Assembly (NCBI GenBank): GCA_034698045.1
Contig: JAQGAU010000356.1
Coordinates: 1 to 30,164 of the forward strand
Source: Paramacrobiotus richtersi
Lineage: Eukaryota > Tardigrada > Eutardigrada > Parachela > Macrobiotidae
Length of the DNA stretch: 30,164 nucleotides
Direction of reading: 5' to 3'
Position numbers and translations under genes: made by a program. The stretch's first letter is position 1. Each line of letters opens with the position of its first letter. The notes beneath the pieces were generated by a model that was given only the letters and a program-made list of their open reading frames with translations, was not told the origin of the DNA and searched no databases. Positions 29,791 through 30,164 of this stretch are shown one piece after another.

Positions 29791-30164
29791 ACCGGAAATT
29801 CGCCAATTTTTTATTGCCCTATCTTGTAGAGCAGTCTTAAATCTGTATCATGCTTCCAACAGCGTATTAGTATAAAATTGTGTTTTAAAATGCAAAATTA
29901 TTATCGTGATCGTGCTGAAGGAGGGTACTTTTCCGAACAGAGATTTACCTGCTTACGCCTAGCTAACAAGTAAGCTGGGATCGACGCGATGCCGGTGTAC
30001 ATATCTGGGCAATGCGTATGATAGCGCGCAGCCATTCTAAATATATGGGTACATGTGGGCGCTTTCCCCAAAGAAGTGCAATGTGTCGCCGAAACAGTTC
30101 AGGGTAGCCGTTCTGTTTACTTAACAGAGCGCCCGTCTGTCCTTTCGATGGACACAGGAGACGG
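29791..30164. other. End of window, nothing assigned
   Basis: I see no gene or aligned repeat. It may be the interior of the hAT-like element. Confidence 0.4.

Noticed and set aside
1-30164. CRISPR arrays, bacterial operons, rRNA genes
   Set aside because: No regularly spaced short direct repeats, no ribosome-binding-site-led gene strings and no rRNA-like segments were seen; the coding structure is eukaryotic.

Overview
The window looks like repeat-rich nuclear DNA from an animal, probably an invertebrate. Genes are sparse and split by canonical GT-AG introns, several very short (44, 63, 66, 85 and 113 nt). The recognisable proteins are eukaryotic: a KDZ-superfamily transposase, a C2H2 zinc-finger protein and the 3' ends of two non-LTR retrotransposons. 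I see no bacterial gene order, operons, rRNA or convincing tRNA gene, and I cannot name the species.

Layout. 1-3248: gene-poor, with a 5'-truncated LINE tail on the minus strand (1555-1910) and a TTAG microsatellite. 3249-6226: a 1,489-bp unit in two abutting tandem copies with no difference found by eye. It is followed at 6231 by a diverged inverted copy of part of the unit and at 6905 by a diverged direct copy of another part. 8213-8904: a long inverted repeat (fold-back) with an AT-rich loop. 10.5-11.7 kb: two 50-bp direct repeats 1,140 bp apart. 13158-14071: a two-exon C2H2 zinc-finger gene on the minus strand. 15024-15964: a second, longer LINE tail, also on the minus strand.

18962-25457: the main gene, a nine-exon KDZ transposase whose exons join in one open frame (628 residues in my model). 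Its second intron holds another long inverted repeat (19689-20639). Its sixth intron holds a pair of short direct repeats around a possible minus-strand exon. GAGCG-rich inverted repeats at 17864-17935 and 28786-28852 lie on either side and could be the ends of one element of about 11 kb. 25956-26636: two unrecognised, divergently oriented coding candidates. 27.1 kb: a degenerate GGCTGG-type repeat. 29.3-29.8 kb: a weak tRNA-like SINE candidate and an end resembling a hAT transposon.

The window is best read as a transposon-built accessory region. The KDZ gene is its one apparently intact mobile-element gene. The most unusual non-coding items are a 43-bp hairpin-forming sequence found identically in three places with a diverged fourth, the exact tandem duplication whose edge lies 4 bp from an inverted paralogue, and the two fold-back repeats.
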